Below, one piece after another: positions 33,245-44,998 of a stretch of 64,000 bases of DNA. This DNA is from Salvia splendens (lineage: Eukaryota; Streptophyta; Magnoliopsida; Lamiales; Lamiaceae). The stretch is from assembly GCF_004379255.2 (NCBI RefSeq), contig NC_056050.1, positions 13,887,410-13,951,409 on the forward strand, written 5' to 3'. Every line of letters starts with the position of its first letter. Positions within the stretch are counted from its first letter, which is position 1. The notes below the pieces were generated by a model. The model was not told where the DNA came from. It worked only from the letters and a program-made list of their open reading frames with translations, and ran no database searches. The position numbers and the translations under genes are program-made.

Positions 33245-34435
33245 TTATATATATATATATATATAGATTACTTTCATCTATGTCATTTATAGTTCAATTT
33301 TCACTTGACACCGATTTCAAAAAGTTGGCTGACCTTGTAAACAAAACTAGAAAAATAAATTAATAAAATATGCGTTTCACTTTATATATTGATTTTATAA
33401 TAATATATGAGTGTAATTATCGTATTGTTAATGGAGAACAGAACTCATCTTATTAAAGAGAAAGAGGTTATCAAAAATAGAAGTAGTTATAGACGGCCCA
33501 AAACGAAAAAAATTCATATTTTTATAGACGGAGGAAGTAATGAAGATTAAAATATTTAAAATCTCGCATGCGTTTCATTCATAAAATGTTGTGTTTCTTG
33601 CACTGCTATGTAGTACCTAAAATGGCCAAAAATGATTAAGATATTTTTTACGAAATATATGAAGTACTATAAGGAAGCCATTATCGAAAATATTTTCTGC
33701 GTCCGTCCATGTCTATACCCTTAGATTTTAAAACGAATGGATGGGATTAAACCTCACGAATTTCAATAAATAGTAGATAAATAGTAGATTCAATACCCTT
33801 AGATTTTAAAACGAATAGATGAGATTAAACCTCACGAATTTCAACAAATGAGTAAGATCGTCATTTAGTTATCATATTATAAATTTCGTGGTTTTTTTAT
33901 ATCAACATAGTGTATTACAAATATCAACACAATGACATGAGTATTTCAACACAAGTACACAAAAATATCAACACAGTTTTATTGAGATTTTACATGCATT
34001 ATATTGAAACTTTTTGATGCATTTGTTGATAAAAATTTGCTTATGAACATATACGAAATTGAAATAAAAATTATCAAATTTCATCATCTGAACGTCGCCG
34101 GAACATATGCAATTGAGATTTCATTATAATCATTATAAAATTATCTTTAATTTAATATATTTTTTTGCGAAAAAATAAATTAATCGAGATAGTTACGTAA
34201 ATTTAAAGTTTTGAGATGAATTTTGAAGAGAGAGAAAGTAGTTAGTTTTAACTACTATATATATGAATTGCATTAATACCCTTTAAATTTAATTAATTAT
34301 TATTTAAATTTATAATATAATTCAGTAGGCATTATTTCAACCATTAGATCTCCTCATCTAATGGTTAGGAATTGGTCTTAATTTTGGATTTCTAATTAGT
34401 TAGCAATTGATCACCTATATATATATATATATATA
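33245..34435. other. AT-rich DNA with element ends
   Basis: ATAGACGGAGGAAGTA at about 33525-33540 resembles one end of a Stowaway element. A duplicated phrase (GGATGGGATTAAACCTCACG and GATGAGATTAAACCTCACG) lies near 33740 and 33815. A right terminus GTTAGCAATTGATCACC ends at 34415 next to (TA)n, so another TIR element ends here, but its left end is not clear. No gene. Confidence 0.4.
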
Positions 34436-35356
34436 GGAGAGTGATCAATTGCTAACTCATCCCTTAGTTGTTAACTATAACTAATTTAAGAGATCTAATG
34501 GTCTATAATTTTCCATGTGTAATTTTATTTTTCATATTTTAATATAAAAAATATAAGATTAACTACCGCATTTACGGTTTTGAATTGTAATGTCAATATA
34601 GTGTATTAAAAATATCAACATAATGCATTGAATATGTCAACACAATTTAATATTGACATTGTACACCTACTATGTTGACATATTATGTTTGTTTTTTTTC
34701 GAGTTCGAGATATATTGGCAAGCGAACTAGCCTCCCCCAGCCCCTCGTGGCCGCACGAACTAGCCTCCCCCAAACGGGTCCAGGCCCGTAAGTTGTCCAC
34801 CCTCAGACGGGTCCAGGCCCGTAAGCTTGCAAAGCCCCAAGGCAACAAGCCTTGTTTAGGCCCACAAGGGAAATTAATCCCAAGTTGCGCCATCTAAGAG
34901 TCGAACTCGAGACCTCCAGGATGGTGCGGTATCCTTGCCACCCTCCTCAACCACTTGAGCTAGGGGGCTTGGATTGTTGACATATTATGTTATCTATATT
35001 GATATTAGCCTGTTTGTCGGAAAAATTGAAAATTTATAAAAAAAATTTTAGATTTTGACATCAAAACATATTCATGTAAGATCTTATTGGAATCCTTATA
35101 AAATTATCATTGATTTGATATATGTTGTGTAAAAAATAGTTTAAATTAAGATAGTTGTAATCATTTAAAGTTTTGCGATATTTTTTAAAAGTTTGTTATA
35201 ACTAACTTTTTGTTAATTGATATTACCCCTAATTGATATTTTTTGTACACTGTATTGATACTCGTGGTTGTACGATCTTGTGTCTTGATTTAATGATCCA
35301 AAGCCTATCATTTAGTTGTACTTAGCAATTTAAGGGTGAGTTAGCAATATAACATA

Positions 35357-35359
<3 letters not shown>
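34436..35359. mobile_element. TIR element in (TA)n, GGAGAGTGATCAATTGCTAA family
   Basis: The left arm GGAGAGTGATCAATTGCTAA continues CTCATCCCTTAGTTG; the right arm reads GAGTTAGCAATATAACATACTC in the inverted sense. The element at 55551-57022 is a relative with the same order of internal blocks (for example ATCTAATGGTCTATAA versus ATCTAGTGGTCTATAA). A SINE is nested inside. No coding capacity. Confidence 0.7.
34690..34974 (-). mobile_element. tRNA-derived SINE with 17-bp target duplication
   Basis: On the minus strand it begins near AAGCCCCCTAGCTCAAGTGG (A box TAGCTCAAGTGG), has a B box GAGTTCGACTC, a GC-rich body with two ACGGGCCTGGACCCGT repeats and two GGGGGAGGCTAGTTCG repeats, and ends in an A-run (plus strand TTTTTTTTC at 34692). 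TGTTGACATATTATGTT is duplicated at 34673-34689 and 34975-34991. No coding capacity; it depends on LINE machinery in trans. Confidence 0.85.
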
Positions 35360-35415
<56 letters not shown>

Positions 35416-35465
35416 CTATATATATATATATATATATATATAACATACTCATATATATCTATATA
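35360..35465. repeat. (TA)n microsatellite
   Basis: Long alternating TA runs with a few interruptions (ACATACTCA, ATATCTA) separate two TIR elements. Confidence 0.9.
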
Positions 35466-35800
35466 GGGGTGTGATAAAATACAAACTCTCTAAAATACAA
35501 ACTATACAAACTTTAATCATACTCACTTAATACAATTAATCAACGGTTAATATAAGAGATTTTTCTAATGTCAACATTTTGACATCGAAAAATCAGAATT
35601 TGGACACCCCCGTCGACAGAATTTGTACACTCCGTACATCCCCCGGTGACATAATTTGTACATTCCGTTGACATCGACCCCCGGTGACATAATTTGTACA
35701 GTCCGTTGACATAATTTGTACACTCCGGTGACAGAATTTGTACACTCCGGTGACATAGTTTGTATAGTTTGTATTTTAGAGAGTTTGTATTTGATCACAC

Positions 35801-35803
<3 letters not shown>
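35466..35803. mobile_element. TIR element in (TA)n with about 45-bp inverted ends
   Basis: The left arm GGGGTGTGATAAAATACAAA and the right arm TTTGTATTTGATCACACTTC are nearly complementary. The inverted match continues through CTCTCTAAAATACAAACTA. The interior has repeats of ACTCCGGTGACATAATTTGT. (TA)n lies on both sides. Confidence 0.82.

Positions 35804-35850
<47 letters not shown>
35804..35850. repeat. (TA)n microsatellite
   Basis: An uninterrupted TA run between the preceding TIR element and repeat R copy A. Confidence 0.9.
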
Positions 35851-35853
<3 letters not shown>

Positions 35854-36443
35854 TTTAATCAAAACAAGAACCCCTTTAAATCAAGAAATACAGGCCGAAT
35901 GTCAAACATAGGATTAGGTGAGATCATCTTAAAATTAAAATATCTAATGACTGGATTAATTTCTGAAATATTATTATTTTAATCACTAATAATCCTATAA
36001 GGTTACTTATGTCATATCATCTAATCGGCTGTTATGGAAAATCCTATAATGTTGCCTCTCACTAACAAATCATCTGCGTGAGTGATGAATCAACATTCCA
36101 TAACTTCAACTCCTTCATATCTTCTATATTCTTCACACGATCTTCCATCATCTTCCATTAAACTTAATTCCAAGGAGATTTATTATTCTTGAGCAATTAG
36201 TTTCTAGATTTCGTCGCTGTCGTGTTCCAGATCAATCTGTTCCATTTTCAATTCTATACCATCGTCGTTGGCAGATCCCACATATACTGCCATCGTTTCT
36301 CATATCATTTTTCATTTCAGCCGGCGGTCAGAATCGTAACCTACAATTCTAGTTTATGAATCTTCATTGTTTTTGTTTAATGTTTTGATAACAAAACCCA
36401 TTGTTTTTTGCTTTGTATAGATTTCCGTATCCTAACTCCAAAA

Positions 36444-37966
36444 ATGGAATCCGACACACATTCTACTTCGCGCGTAGATAATCAATCATACCCCGTTCTT
36501 GAGAATACATGTTATGGTTATGTTTTTTATTTTCATTTGTTTGTTATGCTTCGATTCATATTTTTGTATCTGTGACTGTCACTGTCTTCTGTTTTATGAA
36601 TCTTTTCACCTATATTATCTTATCGATTTTTCTGCTATGTTTCAATTTGTGTTTAGTATGCCCCATTTTCATGGAAGATAGTTTGTCTTTATTATGACCT
36701 ATTATCATTCTAAATCCAGTAGATGGAAACTTGTATTTACTTCATTGTTAGTTTTTATGAGTGTTATAATTATGAATTATGACAGATTTAAATACACCAG
36801 AATGCCCTGTAGAGCTTAGACCATTTGTTGATCGTAGCTTCCCAACATTGGATAACGCCATTGAGTTTGAAATCTCCTCTAGTTAAGGTTGTTCATGCTG
36901 TCCAATGCCAAGATGTAGCAACTAGGGATGTCAATCGGGCCGGCCCATCGGGTTTCAGGCCGGCCCTACTCGGGTTGCGGGTCAATCGGGTGCGGGCTAA
37001 TCGGGTTGTGAATTCTTTCGGGTTGTAAAAGTTCAACCCTAACCCTAAAAGCTTGGGTTTCGGGCTAGCCCAGCGTTTTAATCGGGTTGCTACCGATAAG
37101 ATTAACATGCGATCAATCCAATAAATAATGATGAAAATTAGTTATATTCATAAAATGTAAAATATTTAATTATGATAAATTTGAGATATATGGTCAAACT
37201 TAATCATAAACATGACCAAATACTAATATTTGAGATATTTCGTGAAATTTTAATGCATGTTTAGAAATTTAAATATTTTTTTAAGTGAATTTGAAGTTTT
37301 TAATTTATTTATCAATTATTATATTAATAAAAATTCAATATATAATTTGTATATTTAATATAAAATTGAAAGTTATTTTTTTAGTTATCTATATTATAAA
37401 ATTAATCAATAAAGTGTCGAATTAGGAGTAAAAAATAGAATAATAGAAATTTTATCGGGTTTTCGGGTCAACCCATCGGGTTTTCGGGTCTGGCCCTAAT
37501 GAGTCGCGGGTTAATCATGTGCGGGTTAATCGAGTTTTAATTTTATCGCGCTAGAAATTTACAGCCCTAACCCTATAAATTTGGCGGGCTATTCGGGCCA
37601 GCCCACGGGTTGCGGGCTACATTGACATCCCTAGTAGCAACGCATGTTTATGTTGACGAGAAGAAGGCACAAGCAATTTTGTTGGGAGAGATTTTGGTAA
37701 TGTCTACAGCCCAGAAGAAGAAACTAATTGAGGAATTTTATGGGGCTGAGGCACCCCAGGAAGTAGATGTTCAACCATCTGAAGTCGTCAGCACGAAGTG
37801 ATCTGATAGTAGACTCCCCTAAAGAGTGGAGAAGGCTTTGAAGCTTAAGAGCAAGTCTTTGCGTCAATGCAAGAATTGTCAGGAGTGGGGTCACCACGAT
37901 TCAAGGAATTGCGACAAATTCAAAGAGAAAAAAAAACGGCGGTTTAGAAGAAATTCTGAAGTTTGA
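36444..37966 (+). pseudogene. FAR1-related remnant in R copy A, core deleted
   Basis: One exon starts at MESDTHSTSRVDNQSYPVLE. A later segment (36785-36865) reads DLNTPECPVELRPFVDRSFP followed by TLDNAIE, the beginning of a FAR1-type DNA-binding region. The C-terminal part (after the hAT insertion) has QKKKLIEEFYGAEAPQEVDV and a zinc knuckle LRQCKNCQEWGHHDSRNC followed by DKFKE. The FAR1 domain body and the MULE transposase core that should lie between are missing, and stops occur. FAR1-RELATED SEQUENCE proteins derive from MULE transposases, so this is either a dead FRS gene copy or a non-autonomous MULE. Confidence 0.6.
36923..37633 (+). mobile_element. Complete hAT MITE, 711 bp
   Basis: Termini TAGGGATGTCAAT and ATTGACATCCCTA are perfect inverted repeats. 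The 8-bp target GTAGCAAC is duplicated (36915-36922 and 37634-37641), typical of hAT elements. Copy B of repeat R keeps the empty site (GTAGCAACGC near 58481). Both arms contain related CGGGTT/GGGCCGGCC-type repeats. No transposase. Confidence 0.92.
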
Positions 37967-38892
37967 TACCATGTATTCTATTTTTTGAAGTAATGTCAAT
38001 TTTAGTGTTTTTAGAGTCCATTTTATTTGCAATGTCACGTTGTTTGAAATTACTCAGTTCGTTCAAATTTGTATTATGCATTCTGGTACTCAGTAGTTTT
38101 TTGTCATGACTCGAATATTGGATTATTATGACTCAATTTACCCATAAGTTTCCATGACCCAAATATTCATCTAGTATGACCCAAAAGAACAAATGAGGTT
38201 TTGGGCATTATAACGGTATTCTTGTACACAGTAGTTTTATGTCATGTCTTGAATATTCGATTATTATGACCCAATTTACCCATATGTTTCCATGACTCAA
38301 ATATTCGTTTAGTATGACCCAAAAGCATAGATGATGTTTTTGGTTATTGTTTGTGTATTCTTCTGTCATACTAATATTTGGTTTTTTTAATATGTTTAAA
38401 ACATGAGAATAATCGTGTATTTGGTTTTTTTAATATGTTCAAAACATGAGAATATTCTTCGGTCGTACTAATATTCAGTTTGTTTGATGGGAATATTTCG
38501 ATCAAATTGTATGAGACATTTTGGTATTCAATAGTTATATTCCATGCCTCGAATGTGGGTATATTATGACACAAATTAACCTAACAATGCTATGACACAA
38601 ATATTCATTTACTAAGACCCAATGTATCGAGTAATGCTCATCACATGGGCTATCGACTACAAAAAACAAGAGCAAAGCATTCCAAGTTCATTGTAATGGA
38701 AGTTTATCTCATCTTACAGATGAAATAATGTATAGTAACAATGACATCCAACCGACATATAAACATGGTTTAAAAATGGGAATTACAAGCTCTTAACATC
38801 GTTTCATTAAAATAGTGGAAATCTAAACATCCTTTCGGTGCTTTTGGGATCGGCGCTATCTTCTTCTTCACCGTCGTTCTCTGATACACTAC

Positions 38893-40443
38893 TAAAGTCG
38901 CGAGTTTAGAGTAGCGTGTGTTTATATGTTGTGAGGTCGAGACACCAAGTCCTATGAATCCACTAGATCACTTGGTCTAGGAACTCAATGTAACTCAGAA
39001 TACTCTGTCGTTGTACACACAAAACTCCCCTTCAAAGATCCCTCAACCCGAATACTATAAATTAGTATAGAGAAGCAGGGGTCGATCCCACGAAGATGGA
39101 CACGTAAGAGAGCATTTAGAGACTCTTGACTAAGCGGCTGCTGCCACGCAAACAGGGTTGAGGTATAACTACTACTAGACCTAGGCAGGAAATATAAACG
39201 CTAGACCTAGAAAGCTGTAAACATGCTGAGATCAAACATCATCAAGACTTCGGTATATTAAGCTTACTTCCTAGACCGTGTAAACGACTACCTAATTTAG
39301 CTAGACAGAGACCAACCAACAGTGGGGACCATGACCCAAAAATAGCAAGTACGGCAGAAAAGCTGCAAATAACTAACTGAGCATTCAACTCACAACGGCA
39401 TGCATTTCTTCAACGGAATTAAACACGAAGATGAAGGAAACAGAGCACATTCCCATATTCGAACAGAATGTAAAATTTTGGTCGTCGGAAACTTACGATA
39501 AACCGGAAATAACTCAGATCTACATATACTAGACGAAGCGAAATGAAAACACGAAGACTAGGCATCAAAATAAACCAACTCTGCTCAGATCTCTTGTCGA
39601 ACGCTTAATCCACTCCGGATCCAAGCAATCCGAAACCAACCATAACTCGATTCGTCTCCATAACTTCTGATTTAACAGATCTACTCCGATCAACACCGAA
39701 TTTAAACGTTTCCACAATCAAGCTACAAACCAAATTCAAACCTCCGATTCATTCACCAACAAACTCCGATCACTCCGATCCAGCCATTACTCTGCACAGA
39801 TTCAGTAAACAATTGCGAAAGGCATCCAAAGCAAGTAAGCTAGGTCAAACTCCAGAAAATCACAACAGCAAAATCAGACATCGACATAACAGAAAATTAA
39901 ACTTGCATAAAACACAGAATAGTCGATAAAACAGAGTGCCGAGCTTCGAGCAACGAAGCTCGGTGAAATCCACAAAATACGAGCAAAATAAACGGAAACT
40001 TGTTTCTTCGCCCTCAACAGGACGGTGTTACAACCCAACTTGAAAATACGAGAAAGCGGAAAATGAACCCAAGCGCGAAACCCCCTGAATTTTCCTCTAA
40101 GAACCCAAGTGTATAGAAAAGTGAACTAGCTGCAGACTATTAGTGAGGTCTCCCCCGAGAAGATCCCTCCAGAATGCATGCAACCTTTCTTTTATAGACA
40201 CGGACATAATCTTCTAGAACCTTTGTAGAAATCTCCATTCTAACCTTCAGTTCTGAGATTTACTCCGTCTTGCAATTTCTTTCACAATGTTCACTTATTC
40301 GCCAGTTTCCTCGGGCGTGTGATTGCCTCCTTCTTTTCCTGGACCTGGCGAATTTCCTCTATACACCTGGCTTAAAACATGTGTTAGACCCAGCAAATTC
40401 ACGAATTTATCCCCTAGACCTATGCATGAAATTAGCCTTATCA
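38893..40443 (-). repeat. Athila 3' LTR
   Basis: It matches 51107-52657 throughout; the inner terminal dinucleotide TG at the left edge of the partner is TA here (38893-38894). It carries the conserved hairpin CCGAGCTTCG / CGAAGCTCGG near 39951-39975. Confidence 0.92.
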
Positions 40444-41771
40444 AACTGCTCACACTTAAACCATGCTTGTCCTCAAGCATGAAAGACATGAAAAAGGAAT
40501 AAGGCGAATTTCAATACACGGTTCCCAAGAACGACTCTACAAACAAAACACTAACACAAAAACAGACCCCTAGACCTAGACAATTACAGATTCATAAAAG
40601 AAAACAACACATAAAGAGAAACAACAGACAAGCATGAACTAGTTTCAACTTTTAGGCGACTGTCCCCACAAGCTTAAGTTCTCTCCGATCGTCTACAGTC
40701 TTCAAATCCTCCCCCTTCCTTCTTCTACCTAAACGGTCCGTCAGTTCGTCAAGATAGCCTATTGATTTCCCAGCGGTTAGGTTCGCTCGATCACTCATTC
40801 CTCACCAGGGATGTTAGGATCAAAACGCTCCAAAGTTAAAGTTACACCACTGATGCGTCGGGTTATGAGAGTTTCTCCTTTCTATCGTCTCCCGATTTTT
40901 CTATATTTTTTCATTCCTGGGTCAGGTAATTATCACTTCATGCCCTTGGGTAATTAATCTTCTTTTTCCCTTTTTCCCCTGGACTTCGTCCAGCTTATAC
41001 CTCCGATTTTATTATTTTATTCCTCCCCTGGACTTCGTCCAGCTTATACCTCATTTTCCTGGACTTCGTCCAGCTTATACCACCAGTTCTGGACTTCGTC
41101 CAGCTTATTCCTCCATAACCCATTTTTTCTCCTTTAGACTCTACTCCCTAAGAATCAAGTGGCAGCCCAGTTTTTTTTTACATGTTAGCTCAAAATGTTT
41201 AGGCTTATAACTCGCTTTTATAGTAGGGCTGCACAGCTAAGTTATCTAAGGCATTTTCTATCGTCCTTACTTCATTCAGACCGCTTTTAGTTTATTAAGG
41301 AAAAAGGCATCAAAGTTGACGTGTATCCTTTCTTCAATCGCTCTCACTAAGGGAATTTTTACCTTATTATATCCACTAGCTCATGCAACACACAAACATA
41401 AAAACCTAGAGATACTAAGACTCCTATTCAAATACAAATACTGCACTTACTCCCTCCCCCTCCCGCTTCACTCAAGCTTGTCCCCAAGCTATCCTGGTGA
41501 AGTGGGGAAATAGGGAAGGACGAACAAAATAAACTTCTCACACTTAGACCGTACACCGGGCTAAGTGGGAGAAGGCACACAAACAAAACCAAACATGCAA
41601 AAAAAAACAGAACAACCCCTTCTCACACTTAGACCAAGGATTGGGCTAAGTGTGGGAAGGTGCAACACGTATATACAGAACAGAGCATGCTAGCACAGAT
41701 AAACACAAACAGAATGCAAAAAAAACCTAAAAGAAATGGAAGAGTAAAAGTTACTTGGTTTGGAGGGGAAA
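40444..41771 (-). other. Athila 3' non-coding region
   Basis: No frame is kept. Features seen: TGTCCTCAAGCATG just inside the LTR, four hairpin repeats at 40979-41103, and two related phrases TTCTCACACTTAGACC (about 41535 and 41615). The pyrimidine-rich 41450-41520 includes CACTCAAGCTTGTCCCCAAG. Confidence 0.6.
40979..41103. repeat. Four copies of a perfect short hairpin, CTGGACTTCGTCCAG
   Basis: Copies begin at 40979, 41028, 41059 and 41089, each followed by CTTAT. Each is a 6-bp perfect inverted repeat around a 3-base loop, so it can fold on either strand. Spacers between copies are unrelated, while all four hairpins are identical. Confidence 0.85.
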
Positions 41772-44403
41772 TCAATTCGGGGTCTGGCGCCCGTGGGAGC
41801 CAGCCTTGAACGGGGCGGACGGTTGGGTCACATTAGCTTTCTTCTTTGCCGGCGAATCTGGCGTCTCTGTCATCTCGTCACTTTGTCCCAGCACTGTCTT
41901 TCTTACAGTCAAGGGCTTAGTCGCGGACGGGGCAGTTAGAGGCCTCGTCGCCTGGGGAGGCTTCTGGAGAGATAGACTTCCTTGCCCTGATGGTTTAGAA
42001 ACGCTGCCAGGGCCAGGAAGAGATTCCGGTGCCTCGGGAAACTTTGCTCTGAGACACTTCGTCATTATCATCATCAGCGAGACGCCTTCTGCCAACCTAT
42101 CAGTGTGCCTTGTCGACGCTGCCACAAGGTCGGTGAGACATCCCTTGAGGGCCACGACCTCCTCTCTGACCTTCCCGACTTCCATTCTCATCTCATCTAC
42201 CTCCGTTCTCACTCCTGCGACCTCTTTCCGTACTCTCTCAAAATCGACATTGTCCCTTCCTTTACCCCGTAGGGCCACAATCTCTTCTCTAACCATCTTG
42301 ATTTCTGACCTCATCCATCCCACCTCCTTCCTCATTTCTTCAACTTCAACCTTGGCTCCTGCCTCCACACTTGCTGTTTCCTGTTTCACCTGGATGTCCG
42401 ACCCGCCGACCTCATAAAAGCATACCTCCTTCCCAGACATGTATAGAAGCTCCTTATTGAAGAAATAGTCGATATTGAAAACCTCTGGGGTCATGCACAT
42501 CTCCACATCACGGCACGACTTGGCTATCTTCAATATTACGTTGCGTTGCAGGTATGCCCCTAGGATGTGGCATGTGTACATGTGTCTGGAAGGATTTGTG
42601 GCCATTTAATGGAAAGCCTGGGCTAGCCAGTAGCCCAGGTGCACACGGACTCCCTTGGCCATACACCAAGTGAAGTATAGGTCGGGCGTGGTCAAAACAG
42701 CGCTTGCAGTTCCCATCAAGTTATAACTGATGAACGTCTGAGCGAATCGCAGGATCTGGTTGTTAATGTGGGAAGCCTTCGAACAGCTTGTCTTAAACTG
42801 ACCCACCTTCGGGTAGGTTATAAACTCCCAGGCGCTCTGTGGACGGAAACCTGGAGTAAACTTCGGTGGACCTACCATCCTGTCATTCCACAGTCCTTCA
42901 TCGTCCTGCGTGCATGACAATAGCCCCATGCGGAGCGTCCACTCGCGGATGCTCATTTCGTGCTCTTCCTTGAAGAGGTGGAAAGTAATGGAGTCGACAT
43001 CATCCAAATCATTCATAGACTTCAACCGAAAGGTTGAAAAGAACTCACGCGCTGCTGCTGTCGGGACTTCGAAAGAGCTGTGTTTCAGTAACCAGTCGAA
43101 CCCGATTGCGTCGATATACTCCTAGAATTCGGCATCGAAAGCAATATCCTTTAGCTCCGCGGGATCATATTTTTTCCCGGACTTTGCAAGCTTACCCTGA
43201 GCACTCTTTTCTTTAAATGTTGCTGCACGCCTAGGGTCAGAGAATTTCCTCATGGCATCCAGTAGTTCCTTGGTCAACCAAACTTCCGTAGGGTCAAAAT
43301 TGAGCTCGTCGTCAGGTTCCTCTTGGAGTCGCTAGACTCGGCAGGGCTATCAGATTCGGCAGCATAAGGAACCTTTGCGGGTGGAGGGATAGAAGCTTCA
43401 ACAGATTTCCCTTTCGTTCGCTTGGTCAAGGAAGTAGCGGCCTGTTTTCCCTTCCTTTTTTTGTCTGCCGCCTGGCGGCGTCCTTCTTCGTCACCCTCCC
43501 CACCACCGGGTCTGGGAGAGTAGTATTTTTCCTCCGCTACGGCCTCTGGACCCAGCGCTTCCCTTCCCGTATCGTCAACTTCATCTAACAAGCTCCGGCC
43601 GGCTCGTCTACGGGCATCCCTTGCATTTACCGGTGAAATTGTCCCCTCTGGGACATCTGTCAAATCCACGATTAACTTTACCCTATCACCAACAGGGCCT
43701 TGTACATTTTCAGTAACGAGGGCTTCTCCCTCCTCAGACATCAAAGGGGTTGCCCCTGTGATATAAACAGGGGTTTCCACCCCAGCCAAATCTCCTTCAT
43801 TGTGGGCTTCAGTACCCACAGCTCTTTCAGGGGTCCTCCCCTCACCAACATTCTTCTCAGAAACTTGGGCCTCATCGCTCCCAAATTCTTCTAGGGTTTC
43901 TCCTCCCACAATTTCTCACCAACACCAGGGGTTTCCTCCTCTGCCAACTCCCCAGTAACAGGGGTTTCCCTCTCAGAAATATTAGCAATAACCCCAGAAA
44001 TAACATCCACCGGGGTTTCCCCCACAGACACACCAACAGATTTATCAGCCAAAACAGGGGTTTCCCCCTCCATAACAGAGTCTAACCTTGGTACGCTTAC
44101 AGTCAAGAGCTCCAAACCCGAAGCCAGATCTGCCTCCTCCACAGGTTTGTCCGCGGCGGTTGTTTCTGCTACGATGGCGGCTGGTTCGGCCTTCGAATGT
44201 ATGGCCTCCGGTTGGGGTCTCTCCGTCTCTGTAACTTGTGGCGGTGGTGCAGTGGTAGTCGTCCCCATCATAGTGGTGAAGATGGCGAACGCCTTCATCG
44301 CCTCCTCTGGCCCCCCAAGCTTCTGTAATAGGTCAACCATGAACGTCGCCGCGTTAGATTCAGCGGTTCCAGAGGTGCTTCATGTGTTCTTTGTGTTGTC
44401 CAT
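41772..44403 (-). pseudogene. Athila env-like (ORF after pol), broken
   Basis: It opens at ATG 44403 (MDNTKNT then TGA). It continues in pieces: 44340-43891 (MVDLLQKLGGPEEAMKAF), a shift to 43909-43274 (Glu/Lys/Pro-rich), then after another frame change a region to 43025 with a TAG near 43122. 43025-42606 holds the best conserved part (RPQSAWEFITYPKVGQFKT and FTWCMAKGVRVHLGYWLAQA, resembling the ATHILA ORF domain). 42605-41772 continues after an in-frame TAA and has a heptad-like coiled coil (VRKEVAGVRTEVDEMRMEVG). This type of ORF is called env-like by position; its role is unproven, and this copy is dead. Confidence 0.7.
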
Positions 44404-44998
44404 GGCAGATTCTGTAGAATTTTAACAAGAACTCGGAAGAAAATTGCTCCGATTAGGGTTAGAGAAAAATAGGGTTTGAGAGAGAAGTTAGGGAATATTT
44501 TTGTAGAGAGAGTGAATATGATATGGAAAATAAAGGCTAAAGCACGGTTATAGCCTGTGGGTATGAGAGAGGACGGGTTGCAGGCAGTTGCAGGCATGAC
44601 GCTAACGACCGTATGCCTCCCCATAAAGTTACCTTTTGAAATTCGAACCGGTGCTAACTCCCTCCAAAATTACTCGTCAACTCCCTGCCCCATGTGAATA
44701 TCTCTGCAATACCATACTTAGAAAAACATCAAACTAAAAATGAAACGCCAGACTCCCAGGTCAAGGATATGACAGTATAAAAATTCCCCTATGGAGTCTG
44801 GTATTCCGAAAAATATTTTTAGAAGATTATTTTTTTTTCTGATTTGTTTGGGTTTTCTTGATTTAAAGGAAGCGATTAAATATTTACAAATTTTGTTTTC
44901 AAGTGCTCTCAAGATTCCCTAGGTCAAGGTATATATATAAAAAACTTCTTAGTCACCTGACCAAGGAATTCACTGAGAACACTTCCTTCCCAGGCCAG
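44404..44998 (-). other. Athila spacer between pol and env-like ORF
   Basis: Leader-like, AT-rich sequence without a conserved frame. It would hold the acceptor or internal promoter for the env-like ORF if that is spliced; no site stands out. Confidence 0.4.

Noticed and set aside
34870..34975. tRNA-like A and B boxes
   Set aside because: They belong to the head of a SINE with its own target duplication; no cloverleaf or anticodon arm is evident.
41755..42417. Plus-strand 220-residue frame
   Set aside because: Antisense shadow of the Athila env-like ORF, whose minus-strand frame has the family resemblance.
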